Made by a program: the position numbers and the translations under genes. Below, piece after piece: positions 1 through 10,487 of a stretch of 64,000 nt of DNA; position 1 is the stretch's first letter, and each line of letters begins with the position of its first letter. The notes under the pieces are model-generated. The model worked only from the letters and a program-made list of their open reading frames with translations, did no database searches and was not told where the DNA came from. The DNA comes from Aplectana chamaeleonis (Eukaryota; Nematoda; Chromadorea; Rhabditida; Cosmocercidae): NCBI GenBank assembly GCA_029168955.1, contig JAPDOI010000984.1:178082-242081 (forward strand). Direction: 5' to 3'.

Positions 1-584
1 CACACATTCTACGACGTCCTGCACACCCTTACTGGGGTCCAGCACAAGTTCCTTGATGTCCTGCACACTCCTACCGAGGTCCTGCACACATTCTACGACG
101 TCCTGCACACCCCTACTGGGGTTCTGGACAGGTCTCATGATGTCCTGCACACTCCTACTAAGGTCCTGCACAGGTCCCATGATGTCCTGCACACTCCTAC
201 TAAGGTCCTGCACAGGTCCCATGATGTCCTGCACACTCCTACTAAGGTCCTGCACACGTTCCATGATATCCTACACACTCCTACTGAGGTCCTGCACACA
301 TTATACGACGTCCTGCACACCCCTACTGGTGTCCTGCACAGGTCCCTTTATGTCCTGCACACTCCTACTGGGGTAATGCACAGGTTCCATGAGGTCCTGC
401 ACACCCCTAATGGGGTTCTGCACAGGTCTCATGATGTCCTGCACACTCCTACTACGGTCCTGCACAGGTCCCATGATGTCCTGCACACTCCTACTAAGGT
501 CCTGCACAGGTCCCATGATGTCCTGCACACTCCTACTACGGTACTGCACAGGTCTCATGATGTCCTGCACACTCCTACTAAGGT
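1..584 (-). repeat. Reverse-oriented part of the array (left palindrome arm)
   Basis: Here the conserved 9-mer reads GTCCTGCAC on the + strand, so the array runs opposite to everything after 593. Read on the - strand it contains the same monomer variants as the right arm, in the same order, including rare ones: a GTGCATTAC core near 371-379 and the TAGGATATC variant near 265-273. It starts inside the array, so the reverse-oriented region extends to the left of the window by an unknown amount. Confidence 0.96.
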
Positions 585-593
585 CCTCCACAA
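585..593. other. Inversion junction (9-bp palindrome spacer)
   Basis: The nine bases CCTCCACAA separate the two arms. They look like the remains of a monomer core (GTCCTGCACA with bases missing or changed) rather than unrelated DNA. This is the only place in the window where array orientation changes. Confidence 0.9.
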
Positions 594-1219
594 ACCTTAG
601 TAGGAGTGTGCAGGACATCATGAGACCTGTGCAGTACCGTAGTAGGAGTGTGCAGGACATCATGGGACCTGTGCAGGACCTTAGTAGGAGTGTGCAGGAC
701 ATCATGGGACCTGTGCAGGACCGTAGTAGGAGTGTGCAGGACATCATGAGACCTGTGCAGAACCCCATTAGGGGTGTGCAGGACCTCATGGAACCTGTGC
801 ATTACCCCAGTAGGAGTGTGCAGGACATAAAGGGACCTGTGCAGGACACCAGTAGGGGTGTGCAGGACGTCGTATAATGTGTGCAGGACCTCAGTAGGAG
901 TGTGTAGGATATCATGGAACGTGTGCAGGACCTTAGTAGGAGTGTGCAGGACATCATGGGACCTGTGCAGGACCTTAGTAGGAGTGTGCAGGACATCATG
1001 AGACCTGTGCAGGACCGTAGTAGGAGTGTGCAGGACATCATGAGACCTGTGCAGGACCTTAGTAGGAGTGTGAAGGGCATCATGAGACCTGTCCAGAACC
1101 CCAGTAGGGGTGTGCAGGACGTCGTAGAATGTGTGCAGGACCTCGGTAGGAGTGTGCAGGACATCAAGGAACTTGTGCTGGACCCCAGTAAGGGTGTGCA
1201 GGACGTCGTAGAATGTGTG
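594..1219 (+). repeat. Right palindrome arm, start of forward array
   Basis: Forward-oriented 21-bp monomers. Bases 594-1000 mirror 178-584 exactly, and 1160-1219 mirror 1-60. Bases 1001-1075 match forward copies such as the one near 3640-3770 better than they match the left arm, because they carry the extra dimer and the AAGGG core variant. So the two arms have separate histories outside the central 407 bp, or the right arm has been converted by a forward copy. Confidence 0.9.
755..880 (+). repeat. Short form of the IKGP/TSRG cassette
   Basis: Six monomers with the cassette-specific ends CTCATGGAACCT, ATAAAGGGACCT and ACCAGTAGGGGT. It differs from the standard eight-monomer cassette by lacking the GTCGTAAAATGT monomer and by carrying the rare core GTGCATTAC. 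Its mirror copy lies at 298-423 in the reverse-oriented arm. Confidence 0.85.
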
Positions 1220-2077
1220 CAGGACCTTAGTAGGAGTGTGCAGGACATCATGGGACCTGTGCAGGACCGTAGTAGGAGTGTGCAGGACATCCTGGGACCT
1301 GTGCAGAACCCCAGTAGGGGTGTGCAGGACGTTGCAGAATGTGTGCAGGACGTCGTATAATATGTGCAGGACCTTAGTAGGAGTGTGCAGGACATTATGG
1401 AACCTGTGCAGAACCCCATTAGGGGTGTGCAGGACGTCGTAGAATGTGTGCAGGACCTTAGTGGGAGTGTGCAGGACATCATTGGACCTGTGCAGGACCT
1501 CGGTAGGAGTGTGCAGGACGTCGTAGAATGTGTGCAGGACCTCGGTAGGAGTGTGCAGGACATCAAGGAACTTGTGCTGGACCCCAGTAAGGGTGTGCAG
1601 GACGTCGTAGAATGTGTGCAGGACCTTAGTAGGAGTGTGCAGGACATCATGGGACCTGTGCAGGACCTTATTAGGAGTGTGCAGGACATCATGAGACCTG
1701 TGCAGGACCGTAGTAGGAGTGTGCAGGACATCATGGGACCCTTGCAGAACCCCAGTAGGGGTGTGCAGGACGTCGAAGAATGTGTGCAGGACCTCGGTAA
1801 GAGTGTGCAGGACATCAAAGAACTTGTGCAGGACCTTAGTAGGAGTGTGCAGGGCATCATGAGACCTGTCCAGAACCCCAGTAGGGGTGTGCAGGACGTC
1901 GTAGAATGTGTGCAGGACCTCGGTAGGAGTATGCAAGACATCAAGGAACTTGTGCTGGACCGTAGTAGGAGTTTGCAGGGCATCATGGGACCTGTGCAGG
2001 ACCTTAGAAGGAGTGTGCAGGACATCATGGGACCTGTGCAGGACCGTAGTAGGAGTGTGCAGGACATCATGAGACCT

Positions 2078-2245
2078 GTGCAGAACCCCATTAGGGGTGT
2101 GCAGGACGTCGTGAGATGTGTGCAGGACCTCATGGAACCTGTGCAGGACCCCAGTAGGAGTGTGCAGGACATAAAGGGACCTGTGCAGGACACCAGTAGG
2201 GGTGTGCAGGACGTCGTAGAATGTGTGCAGGACCTCAGTAGTAGT
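2078..2245 (+). repeat. IKGP/TSRG cassette, 8 monomers
   Basis: Eight monomers in order NPIRG, VVRC, LMEP, PSRS, IKGP, TSRG, VVEC, LSSS (labels are the residues their ends would encode). The ATAAAGGGACCT and CTCAGTAGTAGT ends mark the cassette. The second monomer has the variant end GTCGTGAGATGT. Confidence 0.85.
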
Positions 2246-2476
2246 GTGCAGGGCATCATGAGACCTGTCCAGAACCCCAGTAGGGGTGTGCAGGACGTCG
2301 TAGAATGTGTGCAGGACCTCGGTAGGAGTGTGCACGACATCAAGGAACTTGTGCTGGACCGTAGTATGAGTGTGCAGGGCATCATGGGACCCGTGCAGGA
2401 CCTTAGTAGGAGTGTGCAGGACATCATGGGACCTGTGCAGGACCGTAGTAGGAGTGTGCAGGACATCATGAGACCT

Positions 2477-2639
2477 GTGCAGAACCCCATTAGGGGTGTG
2501 CAGGACGTCGTAAAATGTGTGCAGGACCTCATGGAACCTGTGCAGGACCCCAGTAGGAGTGTGCAGGACATAAAGGGACCTGGGCAGGACACCAGTATGT
2601 GCAGGACGTCGTAGAAGTGTGCAGGACCTCAGTAGTAGT
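2477..2639 (+). repeat. IKGP/TSRG cassette with 5-bp loss
   Basis: Same monomer order as the copy at 2078, but the TSRG monomer is cut after ACCAGTAT and the next VVEC monomer lacks one base. Together this loses 5 bp, so all monomers downstream change phase. The IKGP monomer is followed by a GGGCAGGAC core variant. Confidence 0.83.
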
Positions 2640-4151
2640 GTGCAGGGCATCATGAGACCTGTCCAGAACCCCAGTAGGGGTGTGCAGGACGTCGTAGAAT
2701 GTGTGCAGGTTCTCGGTAGGAGTGTGCAGGACATCATGGGACCTGTGCAGGACCGTAGTAGGAGTGTGCAGGACATCATGAGACCTGTGCAGAACCCCAG
2801 TAGGGGTGTGCAGGACGTTGCAGAATGTGTGCAGGACATCATGGGACCTGTGCAGGACCTTAGTAGGAGTGTGCAGGACATCATGAGACCTGTGCAGGAC
2901 CGTAGTAGGAGTGTGCAGGACATCATGAGACCCTTGCAGAACCCCAGTAGGGGTGTGCAGGACGTCGTAGAATGTGTGCAGGACCTCGGTAAGAGTGTGC
3001 AGGACATCAAAGAACTTGTGCAGGACCTTAGTAGGAGTGTGCAGGGCATCATGAGACCTGTCCAGAACCCCAGTAGGGGTGTGCAGGACGTCGTAGAATG
3101 TGTGCAGGACCTCGGTAGGAGTGTGCAGGACATCAAGGAACTTGTGCTGGACCGTAGTAGGAGTTTGCAGGGCATCATGGGACCTGTGCAGGACCTTAGA
3201 AGGAGTGGGCAGGACATCATGGGACCTGTGCAGGACCTTAGTAGGAGTGTGCAGGGCATCATGAGACCTGTCCAGAACCCCAGTAGGGGTGTGCAGGACG
3301 TCGTAAGATGTGTGCAGGACCTCATGGGACCTGTGCAGGACCGTAGTAGGAGTGTGCAGGACATCATGAGACCTGTGCAGAACCCCATTAGGGGTGTGCA
3401 GGACGTCGTAAAATGTGTGCAGGACCTCATGGAACCTGTGCAGGACCCCAGTAGGGGTGTGCAGGACGTCGTAGAATGTGTGCAGGACCTCAGTAGTAGT
3501 GTGCAGGACATTATGGGACCTGTGCAGGACCCCAGTAGGGGTGTGCAGGACGTCGTATAATGTGTGCAGGACCTCAGTAGGAGTGTGCAGGACATCATGG
3601 AACGTGTGCAGGACCTTAGTAGGAGTGTGCAGGACATCATGGGACCTGTGCAGGACCTTAGTAGGAGTGTGCAGGACATCATGAGACCTGTGCAGGACCG
3701 TAGTAGGAGTGTGCAGGACATCATGAGACCTGTGCAGGACCTTAGTAGGAGTGTGAAGGGCATCATGAGACCTGTCCAGAACCCCAGTAGGGGTGTGCAG
3801 GACGTCGTAGAATGTGTGCAGGACCTTAGCAGGAGTGTGCAGGACATCATGGAACCTGTGCAGAACCCCATTAGGGGTGTGCAGGACGTCGTAGAATGTG
3901 TGCAGGACCTTAGTAGGAGTGTGCATGACATCATGGAACCTGTGCAGAACCCCAGTAAGGGTGTGCAGGACGTAGTAGAATGTGTGCAGGACATCGGTAG
4001 GAGTGTGCAGGACATCAAGGAACTTGTGCTGGACCGTAGTATGAGTGTGCAGGGCATCATGGGACCTGTGCAGGACCTTAGTAGGAGTGTGCAGGACATC
4101 ATGGGACCTGTGCAGGACCGTAGTAGGAGTGTGCAGGACATCATGAGACCT

Positions 4152-4319
4152 GTGCAGAACCCCATTAGGGGTGTGCAGGACGTCGTAAAATGTGTGCAGG
4201 ACCTCATGGAACCTGTGCAGGACCCCAGTAGGAGTGTGCAGGACATAAAGGGTTCTGTGCAGGACACCAGTAGTGGTGTGCAGGACGTCTTAGAATGTGT
4301 GCAGGACCTCAGTAGTAGT
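4152..4319 (+). repeat. IKGP/TSRG cassette, 8 monomers
   Basis: Standard order, with private changes: the IKGP monomer ends ATAAAGGGTTCT, the TSRG monomer ends ACCAGTAGTGGT, and the following VVEC monomer has GTCTTAGAATGT. Confidence 0.84.
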
Positions 4320-4466
4320 GTGCAGGGCATCATGAGACCTGTCCAGAACCCCAGTAGGGGTGTGCAGGACGTCGTAGAATGTGTGCAGGACCTCGGTAGG
4401 AGTGTGCAGGACATCATGGGACCTGTGCAGGACCGTAGTAGGAGTGTGCAGGACATCATGAGACCT

Positions 4467-4718
4467 GTGCAGAACCCCATTGGGGGTGTGCAGGACGTCG
4501 TAAGATGTGTGCAGGACCTCATGGAACCTGTGCAGGACCCCAGTAGGAGTGTGCAGGACATAAAGGGACCTGTGCAGGACACCAGTAGGAGTGTGCAGGA
4601 CATAAAGGGACCTGTGCAGGACCCCAGTAGGAGTGTGCAGGACATAAAGGGACCTGTGCAGGACACCAGTAGGGGTGTGCAGGACGTCGTAGAATGTGTG
4701 CAGGACCTCAGTAGTAGT
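4467..4718 (+). repeat. Expanded IKGP/TSRG cassette, 12 monomers
   Basis: Here the ATAAAGGGACCT monomer occurs three times, alternating with ACCAGTAGGAGT and CCCAGTAGGAGT, so two 42-bp dimers were added to the eight-monomer form. The first monomer has the rare end CCCATTGGGGGT. The same expanded cassette with the same rare first monomer lies at 62370. Confidence 0.87.
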
Positions 4719-4865
4719 GTGCAGGGCATCATGAGACCTGTCCAGAACCCCAGTAGGGGTGTGCAGGACGTCGTAGAATGTGTGCAGGACCTCGGTAGGA
4801 GTGTGCAGGACATCAAGGAACTTGTGCTGGACCCCAGTAAGGGTGTGCAGGACGTCGTAGAATGT

Positions 4866-7634
4866 GTGCAGGACCTTAGTAGGAGTGTGCAGGACATCAT
4901 GGGACCTGTGCAGGACCTTAGTAGGAGTGTGCACGACATCATGAGACCTGTGCAGGACCGTAGTAGGAGTGTGCAGGACATCATGGGACCCTTGCAGAAC
5001 CCCAGTAGGGGTGTGCAGGACGTCGTAGAATGTGTGCAGGACCTCGGTAAGAGTGTGCAGGACATCAAAGAACTTGTGCAGGACCTTAGTAGGAGTGTGC
5101 AGGGCATCATGAGACCTGTCCAGAACCCCAGTAGGGGTGTGCAGGACGTCGTAGAATGTGTGCAGGACCTCGGTAGGAGTGTGCAGGACATCAAGGAACT
5201 TGTGCTGGACCGTAGTATTAGTGTGCAGGGCATCATGGGACCTGTGCAGGACCTTAGTAGGAGTGTGCAGGACATCATGGGACCTGTGCAGGACCGTAGT
5301 AGGAGTGTGCAGGACATCATGAGACCTGTGCAGAACCCCATCAGGGGTGTGCAGGACGTCGTAAAATGTGTGCAGGACCTCATGGAACCTGTGCAGGACC
5401 CCAGTAGGAGTGTGCAGGACATAAAGGGACCTGTGCAGGACATCAGTAGGGGTGTGCAGGACGTCGTAGAATGTGTGCAGGACCTCAGTAGTAGTGTGCA
5501 GGACATTATGGGACCTGTGCAGGACCCCAGTAGGGGTGTGCAGGACGTCGTATAATGTGTGCAGGACCTCAGTAGGAGTGTGCAGGACATCATGGAACGT
5601 GTGCAGGACCTTAGTAGGAGTGTGCAGGACATCATGAGACCTGTGCAGGACCGTAGTAGGAGTGTGCAGGACATCATGAGACCTGTGCAGGACCTTAGTA
5701 GGAGTGTGAAGGGCATCATGAGACCTGTCCAGAACCCCAGTAGGGGTGTGCAGGACGTCGTAGAATGTGTGCAGGACCTCGGTAGGAGTGTGCAGGACAT
5801 CAAGGAACTTGTGCTGGACCCCAGTAAGGGTGTGCAGGACGTCGTAGAATGTGTGCAGGACCTTAGTAGAAGTGTGCAGGGCATCATGGGACCTGTGCAG
5901 AACCCCAGTAGGGGTGTACAGGACGTTGTAGAATGTGTGCAGGACGTCGTATAATATGTGCAGGACCTTAGTAGGAGTGTGCAGGACATCATGGAACCTG
6001 TGCAGAACCCCATTAGGGGTGTGCAGGACGTCGTAGAATGTGTGCAGGACGTGGTATAATATGTGCAGGATCTTAGTAGGAGTGTGCAGGACATCATGGA
6101 ACCTGTGCAGAACCCCATTAGGGGTGTGCAGGACGTCGTAGAATGTGTGCAGGACCTTAGTAGGAGTGTGCAGGACATCATGGGACCTGTGCAGGACCGT
6201 AGTAGGAGTGTGCAGGACATCCTGGGACCTGTGCAGAACCCCAGTAGGGGTGTGCAGGACGTTGTAGAATATATGCAGGACGTCGTATAATATGTGCAGG
6301 ATCTTAGTGGGAGTGTGCAGGACATCATGGAACCTGTGCAGAACCCCATTAGGGGTGTGCAGGACGTCGTAGAATGTGTACAGGACGTCGTATAATATGT
6401 GCAGGATCTTAGTAGGAGTGTGCAGGACATCATGGAACCTGTGCAGAACCCCATTAGGGGTGTGCAGGACGTCGTAGAATGTGTGCAGGACCTTAGTAGG
6501 AGTGTGCAGGACATTATGGGACCTGTGCAGAACCCCAGTAGGGGTGTGCAGGACGTCGTAGAATGTGTGCAGGACCTTAGTAGGAGTGTGCAGGACATCA
6601 TGGGACCTGTGCAGGACCGTAGTAGGAGTGTGCAGGGCATCATGGGACCTGTGCAGGACCTTAGTAGGAGTGTGCAGGACATCATGGGACCTGTGCAGGA
6701 CCGTAGTAGGAGTGTGCAGGACATCATGAGACCTGTGTAGAACCCCATTAGGGGTGTGCAGGACGTCGTAAAATGTGTGCAGGACCTCATGGAACCTGTG
6801 CAGGACCCCAGTAGGAGTGTGCAGGACGTCGTAGAATGTGTGCAGGACCTTAGTAGGAGTGTGCAGGACATCATGGGACCTGTGCAGGACCGTAGTAGGA
6901 GTGTGCAGGACATCCTGGGACCTGTGCAGAACCCCAGTAGGGGTGTGCAGGACGTGGTAGAATGTGTGCAGGACCTTAGTAGGAGTGTGCAGGACATCAT
7001 GGAACGTGTGCAGGACCTTAGTAGGAGTGTGCAGGACATCATGGGACCTGTGCAGGACCTTAGTAGGAGTGTGCAGAACATCATGAGACCTGTGCAGGAC
7101 CGTAGTAGGAGTGTGCAGGACATCATGAGACCTGTGCAGGACCTTAGTAGGAGTGTGAAGGGCATCATGAGACCTGTCCAGAACCCCATTAGGGGTGTGC
7201 AGGACGTCGTAGAATGTGTGCAGGACCTCAGTAGGAGTGTGCAGGACATCATGGGACCTGTGCAGGACCGTAGTAGGAGTGTGCAGGACATCCTGTGACC
7301 TGTGCAGAACCCCAGTAGGGGTGTGCAGGACGTTGTAGAATGTGTGCAGGACGTCGTATAATATGTGTAGGACCTTAGTAGGAGTGTGCAGGACATCATG
7401 GAACGTGTGCAGAACCCCATTAGGGGTGTACAGGACGTCGTAGAATGTGTGCAGGACCTTAGTGGGAGTGTGCAGGACATCATTGGACCTGCGCAGGACC
7501 TCGGTAGGAGTTTGCAGGACGTCGTAGAATGTGTGCAGGACCTTAGTAGGAGTGTGCAGGACATCATGGGACCTGTGCAGGACCTTAGTAGGAGTGTGCA
7601 GGACATGATGAGACCTGTGCAGGACCGTAGTAGG
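4866..7634 (+). repeat. Segmental duplication, left copy (partner 25798-28483)
   Basis: This segment is colinear with 25798-28483. Shared rare markers in the same order include the core GTGCACGAC, the end CGTAGTATTAGT, CCCATCAGGGGT, a TGTAGAACC core near 6737, a GTGCAGAAC-ATC monomer near 7072, an ATCCTGTGACCT end near 7283, and ATGATGAGACCT near 7602. The offset is 20,932 at the start, 20,890 in the middle, 20,932 again and finally 20,848. So the two copies differ mainly by whole 42- or 84-bp units. Confidence 0.9.
5328..5495 (+). repeat. IKGP/ISRG cassette, 8 monomers
   Basis: Standard order with two private markers: a first monomer ending CCCATCAGGGGT and an ATCAGTAGGGGT monomer where other copies have ACCAGTAGGGGT. 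Both markers recur in the copy at 26218, which identifies that copy as its duplicate. Confidence 0.87.
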
Positions 7635-8157
7635 TGTGCAGGACATCATGGGACCTGTGCAGGACCTTAGTAGGAGTGTGCAGGACATCATGGGACCTGT
7701 GCAGAACCCCAGTATGGGTGTGCAGGACGTCGTAGAATGTGTGCAGGACCTTAGTAGGAGTGTGCAGGACATCATGGGACTTGTGCAGGACTTTAGTAGG
7801 AGTGTGCAGGACATCATGAGACCTGTGCAGGACCGTAGTAGGAGTGTGCAGGACATCATGAGACCTGTGCAGGACCTTAGTAGGAGTGTGCAGGGCATCA
7901 TGAGACCTGTCCAGAACCCCAGTAGGGTGTGCAGGACGTCGTAGAATGTGTGCAGGACCTTAGTAGGAGTGTGCAGGACATCATGGGACCTGTGCAGAAC
8001 CCCAGTAGGTGTACAGGACGTTGTAGAATGTGTGCAGGACGTCGTATAATATGTGCAGGACCTTAGTAGGAGTGTGCAGGACATCATGGAACCTGTGCAG
8101 AACCCCATTAGGGGTGTGCAGGACGTCGTAGAATGTGTGCAGGACGTCGTATAATAT
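5559..8157 (+). repeat. Transition block with repeated 105-bp modules
   Basis: Between the cassette block and the HOR domain. The five-monomer module bounded by the AT-rich monomer ending GTCGTATAATAT occurs several times here (near 5958-6062 and 6291-6398). Three phase-breaking losses lie at about 7634 (-2), 7924 (-1) and 8009 (-2). Confidence 0.85.
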
Positions 8158-9269
8158 GTGCAGGATCTTAGTAGGAGTGTGCAGGACATCATGGAACCTG
8201 TGCAGAACCCCATTAGGGGTGTGCAGGACGTCGTAGAATGTGTGCAGGACCTTAGTAGGAGTGTGCAGGACATCATGGGACCTGTGCAGGACCGTAGTAG
8301 GAGTGTGCAGGACATCCTGGGACCTGTGCAGAACCCCAGTAGGGGTGTGCAGGACGTTGTAGAATGTGTGCAGGACGTCGTATAATATGTGCAGGACCTT
8401 AGTAGGAGTGTGCAGGACATCATGGAACGTGTGCAGAACCCCATTAGGGGTGTACAGGACGTCGTAGAATGTGTGCAGGACCTTAGTGGGAGTGTGCAGG
8501 ACATCATTGGACCTGTGCAGGACCTCGGTAGGAGTTTGCAGGACGTCGTAGAATGTGTGCAGGACCTTAGTAGGAGTGTGCAGGACATCATGGGACCTGT
8601 GCAGGACCTTAGTAGGAGTGTGCAGGACATCATGAGACCTGTGCAGGACCGTAGTAGGAGTGTGCAGGACATCATGGGACCTGTGCAGGACCCCAGTAGG
8701 AGGGTGCAAGACATCATGGGACGTGTGCAGAACCCCAGTAGGGTGTGCAGGACGTCGTAGAATGTGTGCAGGACCTCGGTAAGAGTGTGCAGGACATCAA
8801 AGAACTTGTGCAGGACCTTAGTAGGAGTGTGCAGGACATCATGAGACCTGTGCAGGACCGTAGTAGGAGTGTGCAGGACATCATGAGACCTGTGCAGGAC
8901 CTTAGTAGGAGTGTGAAGGGCATCATGAGACCTGTCCAGAACCCCAGTAGGGGTGTGCAGGACGTCGTAGAATGTGTGCAGGACCTCGGTAGGAGTGTGC
9001 AGGACATCAAGGAACTTGTGCTGGACCCCAGTAAGGGTGTGCAGGACGTCGTAGAATGTGTGCAGGACCTTAGTAGAAGTGTGCAGGGCATCATGGGACC
9101 TGTGCAGAACCCCAGTAGGGGTGTGCAGGACGTTGTAGAATGTGTGCAGGACGTCGTATAATATGTGCAGGACCTTAGTAGGAGTGTGCAGGACATCATG
9201 GAACCTGTGCAGAACCCCATTAGGGGTGTGCAGGACGTCGTATAATGTGTGCAGGACGTCGTATAATAT
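8158..9269 (+). repeat. HOR-related unit, 1,112 bp
   Basis: Begins at the marker monomer GTGCAGGAT that follows two AT-rich GTCGTATAATAT monomers 105 bp apart. This marker starts most HOR units. About 53 monomers, with one base lost at about 8740, which explains a length that is not a multiple of 21. The LGKS-IKEL, VKG and PSKG monomers follow in HOR order. Confidence 0.85.
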
Positions 9270-10487
9270 GTGCAGGATCTTAGTAGGAGTGTGCAGGACA
9301 TCATGGAACCTGTGCAGAACCCCATTAGGGGTGTGCAGGACGTCGTAGAATGTGTGCAGGACCTTAGTAGGAGTGTGCAGGACATCATGGGACCTGTGCA
9401 GGACCTTAGTAGGAGTGTGCAGGACATCATGAGACCTGTGCAGGACCGTAGTAGGAGTGTGCAGGACATCATGGGACCTGTGCAGGACCGTAGTAGGAGT
9501 GTGCAGGACATCCTGGGACCTGTGCAGAACCCCAGTAGGGGTGTGCAGGACGTTGTAGAATGTGTGCAGGACGTCGTATAATATGTGCAGGACCTTAGTA
9601 GGAGTGTGCAGGACATCATGGAACGTGTGCAGAACCCCAATAGGGGTGTACAGGACGTCGTAGAATGTGTGCAGGACCTTAGTGGGAGTGTGCAGGACAT
9701 CATTGGACCTGTACAGGACCTCGGTAGGAGTTTGCAGGACGTCGTAGAATGTGTGCAGGACCTTAGTAGGAGTGTGCAGGACATCATGGGACCTGTGCAG
9801 GACCTTAGTAGGAGTGTGCAGGACATCATGAGACCTGTGCAGGACCGTAGTAGGAGTGTGCAGGACATCATGGGACCTGTGCAGAACCCCAGTAGGAGTG
9901 TGCAGGACATCATGGGACCCTTGCAGAACCCCAGTATGGGTGTGCAGGACGTCGTAGAATGTGTGCAGGACCTCGGTAAGAGTGTGCAGGACATCAAAGA
10001 ACTTGTGCAGGACTTTAGTAGGAGTGTGCAGGACATCATGAGACCTGTGCAGGACCGTAGTAGGAGTGTGCAGGACATCATGAGACCTGTGCAGGACCTT
10101 AGTAGGAGTGTGAAGGGCATCATGAGACCTGTCCAGAACCCCAGTAGGGGTGTGCAGGACGTCGTAGAATGTGTGCAGGACCTCGGTAGGAGTGTGCAGG
10201 ACATCAAGGAACTTGTGCTGGACCCCAGTAAGGGTGTGCAGGACGTCGTAGAATGTGTGCAGGACCTTAGTAGAAGTGTGCAGGGCATCATGGGACCTGT
10301 GCAGAACCCCAGTAGGGGTGTGCAGGACGTTGTAGAATGTGTGCAGGACGTTGTAGAATGTGTGCAGGACGTCGTATAATATGTGCAGGACCTTAGTAGG
10401 AGTGTGCAGGACATCATGGAACCTGTGCAGAACCCCATTAGGGGTGTGCAGGACGTCGTAGAATGTGTGCAGGACGTCGTATAATAT
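9270..10487 (+). repeat. HOR unit, 58 monomers (1,218 bp)
   Basis: A 57-monomer-type unit (with the ILGP ... IMER stretch intact) plus one extra VVEC-like monomer near 10321-10363. It carries the CCCAATAGGGGT monomer near 9640, a marker shared with units near 29378, 49912, 61394 and 61920. Confidence 0.87.

Larger units (their letters stand above)
178..1000. repeat. Perfect inverted repeat: 407-bp arms, 9-bp spacer
   Basis: Bases 178-584 are the exact reverse complement of 594-1000; I compared both arms base by base and found no mismatch. The symmetry centre is base 589. Outside this core, resemblance continues to 1 on the left and 1219 on the right, but the right arm has one extra 42-bp dimer and several substitutions around 1001-1075, for example GTGAAGGGC in place of GTGCAGGAC. 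The arms would form a long hairpin or cruciform. An assembly fold-back is a possible alternative. Confidence 0.95.
1220..5558 (+). repeat. Irregular forward block rich in IKGP/TSRG cassettes
   Basis: A block of 21-bp monomers without a fixed 1,092-bp period. It is marked by monomers rare elsewhere: ATAAAGGGACCT, ACCAGTAGGGGT, CTCATGGAACCT, CTCAGTAGTAGT and GTCGTAAAATGT. Five full or near-full cassettes lie at 2078, 2477, 4152, 4467 and 5328. A 5-bp net loss at about 2595-2613 shifts the 21-base phase; otherwise the phase is kept. HOR monomers (LGRS-IKEL, PSKG-VVEC) are interspersed, so this block and the main HOR share ancestry. Confidence 0.88.
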
